This document shows positions 5,046 to 6,088 of a stretch of DNA of 6,088 nucleotides, piece after piece; the first letter of the stretch is position 1; each line of letters starts with the position of its first letter. The stretch lies in contig PMDE01000129.1 of assembly GCA_003154335.1 (NCBI GenBank), forward strand, positions 8,247 through 14,334, written 5' to 3'. A program made the position numbers and the translations under genes. The notes under the pieces are model-generated. The model ran no database searches and was not told the DNA's origin. It saw only the letters and a program-made list of their open reading frames with translations. The stretch comes from Methanoregula sp. GTDB lineage: Archaea > Halobacteriota > Methanomicrobia > Methanomicrobiales > Methanospirillaceae.

Positions 5046-5214
5046 AATCGCGGTTTAGGTTGTTTAAAACGATAAACTCTTTGATAGTATTTATCCCGAT
5101 AAATTGTCCTGTAAATTATAAGGTACCATGCCCCGTCAGCGCACCTCTCTTCGATGCCGCACTCAAAAGAACATTCAGCGTAGGTTTTGTTTCCTCCGAT
5201 TTGCCTGATTTCAT
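5042..5214 (-). pseudogene. Small Tyr/Cys-rich gene with an apparent one-base frameshift after the ATG
   Basis: A minus-strand frame open from 5239 to the TGA at 5044-5042 encodes a protein-like sequence: IRQIGGNKTYAECSFECGIE, then ERCADGAWYLIIYRTIYRDK and YYQRVYRFKQPKPRL. It has three Cys, seven Tyr and a basic tail. No ATG, GTG or TTG exists in that frame after the preceding in-frame TAA. The ATG at 5214-5212 is one base out of frame: the text is ATGAAATC, and one more A would give ATG AAA ATC AGG and a 57-residue protein. A TATA box at 5238-5245 places the transcription start at about this ATG, so the correct product would be leaderless. The stop overlaps the lipoprotein GTG as GTGA, typical of coupled genes. 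Either a real one-base deletion, a sequencing error in the A run, or a non-AUG start (ATT or ATC). I do not recognise the family. Confidence 0.5.
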
Positions 5215-5237
5215 GAAACGCAAAATCAATTCCTAAA

Positions 5238-5245
5238 CTTTATAA
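5238..5245 (-). promoter_or_regulatory. TATA box for the small Tyr-rich gene and lipoprotein pair
   Basis: The minus strand reads TTATAAAG. Its centre is about 28 bases before the ATG at 5214, a leaderless distance. It is divergent from the PKD gene promoter about 40 bases away. Confidence 0.5.
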
Positions 5246-5277
5246 TTACAGAATCCGACTCTCATGCGTCCGCCTCA

Positions 5278-5287
5278 TTTTATAAAA
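5278..5287 (+). promoter_or_regulatory. TATA box for the secreted PKD protein gene
   Basis: TTTTATAAAA, centred about 48 bases before the ATG at 5331. The predicted start point is near 5308, giving a leader of about 22 bases ending in an A7 run. No Shine-Dalgarno sequence lies next to the ATG; a GAGGGG at 5302-5307 is too far away. Confidence 0.5.
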
Positions 5288-5330
5288 AATGTGAATAATC
5301 CGAGGGGAACCTGATCAACGAGCAAAAAAA

Positions 5331-6088
5331 ATGAAATCGATCAAAGAATTGCTACTCGTAATCTTTGCGGTAATTACGCTGTTACTCTGCATGATGATCC
5401 CCTTCGGGGTCAGTGCGTTTATGTTACCCGGTGATATCGCCCACACCGGGGTATTCAATGATGGAGGAACCCTTCAGAATAATGTCCTGAAATGGAACTA
5501 CCGTTTTGGAAGCTGCTTACCAGATGTCGCCGATAACAGCACGGACGCAAGCCCCGCTGTAGTGAACGAAGTTGTTTATATCGGAGGTGGCGAAGGGAAT
5601 ACTCAACTGTTTGCAATCGGGAATCAGACGTCCTTAGATCCTTTGGCACCTGTTGCAAACTTTACAGGAACACCGCTCAGCGGTACTGTACCGCTTGGAG
5701 TAACATTCTCTGACAGTTCCACCGGTCCATCGATTACCAATTGGCTTTGGGATTTCGGTGATGGGAATATCAGCAGTTATTCAGTTCCCGCAAACCCCTT
5801 CCATAGTTATTCAAATCCGGGTAACTATACCGTAAACCTGACCGTTACTGGAGCTAACGGGACTGATAGTGAAGTAAAGGTGAATTATATCAGGGTATCA
5901 GATAACCCTGCGATACATCCGGCATCGGAAATCGGGGTGTTCCGAAACTCATCCGGGAACTGGTATCTGAATTTCAACAACAATGGAGTCGTTGATAAAA
6001 CATTCCACTTCGGTGCATCTGGTGATATTCCGGTAGTTGGCGACTGGAATGGAAACGGGACCTCGGATATCGGCGTATTCCGGCCATC
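5331..6088 (+). CDS. Secreted PKD-domain surface protein with tandem repeats, N-terminal 252 residues (3' end beyond window)
   Basis: The product starts MKSIKELLLVIFAVITLLLC and has a signal peptide to about residue 29 (cleavage likely after GVSA). Residues 38-97 hold one PQQ/propeller-like blade: HTGVFNDGGTLQNNVLKWNY and later ASPAVVNEVVYIGGGEGN. Residues 107-190 are a PKD domain, with PVANFTGTPLSGTVPLGVTF leading in, the hallmark WDFGDG at 140-145, HSYSNPGNYTVNLTV at 158-172 and a closing YIRVS. A repeat region follows: EIGVFRNSSGNWYLNFNNNG from 200, HFGASGDIPVVGDWNGNGTS, and a second IGVFR at 247, a period of 46 residues. Similar proteins in Methanomicrobiales are cell-surface or extracellular, with adhesion or matrix roles assumed rather than shown. 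Many N-x-S/T sequons agree with export. No Shine-Dalgarno sequence is seen; the start is chosen for its intact signal peptide. It is divergent from the small gene and lipoprotein pair. Total length is unknown. Confidence 0.9.
   Translation, partial: MKSIKELLLVIFAVITLLLCMMIPFGVSAFMLPGDIAHTGVFNDGGTLQNNVLKWNYRFGSCLPDVADNSTDASPAVVNEVVYIGGGEGNTQLFAIGNQTSLDPLAPVANFTGTPLSGTVPLGVTFSDSSTGPSITNWLWDFGDGNISSYSVPANPFHSYSNPGNYTVNLTVTGANGTDSEVKVNYIRVSDNPAIHPASEIGVFRNSSGNWYLNFNNNGVVDKTFHFGASGDIPVVGDWNGNGTSDIGVFRP
5931..6086 (+). repeat. Tandem coding repeat, period 138 bases (46 residues)
   Basis: IGVFR is encoded at 5931 and again at 6069, with NWYL, FHFG, GDIPVVGDWNG and SDIGVFRP in the order seen in FG-GAP/VCBS-like repeat proteins of methanogens. 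Only one full unit and the start of the second are in the window; more copies are expected beyond the edge. Confidence 0.7.

Noticed and set aside
1..6088. CRISPR array, tRNA, rRNA, insertion sequence or prophage genes
   Set aside because: No regularly spaced repeats, tRNA-like folds, terminal inverted repeats with a transposase, or phage proteins were seen on either strand.

Overview
The window reads as chromosomal DNA from a methanogenic archaeon of the Methanomicrobiales, most likely close to Methanoregula. The signs are archaeal TATA boxes about 25 bases from start codons, several leaderless or nearly leaderless genes, a membrane-anchored FKBP rich in N-glycosylation sequons, an archaeal-type lipoprotein, and a secreted PKD protein with the 'IGVFR...GNWYL...HFG..GD.PVVGDWNG' repeat that I associate with this group. 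This assignment rests on protein style and remembered families, not on a search.

Layout. (1) Positions 1-1223, minus strand: the first 407 codons of an AMP-forming acetyl-CoA synthetase (acs), cut by the window edge. Just upstream on the same strand (1286-1465) is a 59-residue protein with a split DnaJ-type zinc-binding motif. (2) Positions 1489-1533: a perfect 13-bp inverted repeat holding two identical, outward-facing TATA boxes. One serves the zinc protein (and perhaps acs). The other gives a roughly 165-base leader to (3) a membrane-anchored, extracytoplasmic FKBP-type prolyl isomerase (1721-2395). (4) Convergent to it, a membrane acyltransferase-3 family protein (2515-3657, minus). (5) Positions 3658-4496 are AT-rich and gene-poor: a TGA-interrupted open frame, a convincing 49-residue Cys-rich protein (4041-4190) behind a nine-codon leaderless upstream ORF, and two overlapping tiny ORFs behind a very strong Shine-Dalgarno sequence. 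(6) A minus-strand pair: a small Tyr/Cys-rich gene that seems to carry a one-base frameshift (5042-5214), and a lipoprotein (4497-5045) whose GTG overlaps its stop as GTGA. (7) Divergent from this pair, the start of a large secreted protein with one partial propeller blade, a PKD domain and tandem repeats (5331 to the edge).

The acs gene serves acetate activation for carbon assimilation. The FKBP, lipoprotein, PKD protein and acyltransferase all act at or outside the membrane, so the right-hand two thirds is mainly envelope biology. I see no rRNA, tRNA, CRISPR array, transposase or prophage gene. I did not find a clear new multi-gene system. The most notable points are the mirrored promoter, the palindrome at the acs start, and the set of small genes that their short length or a frameshift would hide from routine annotation.
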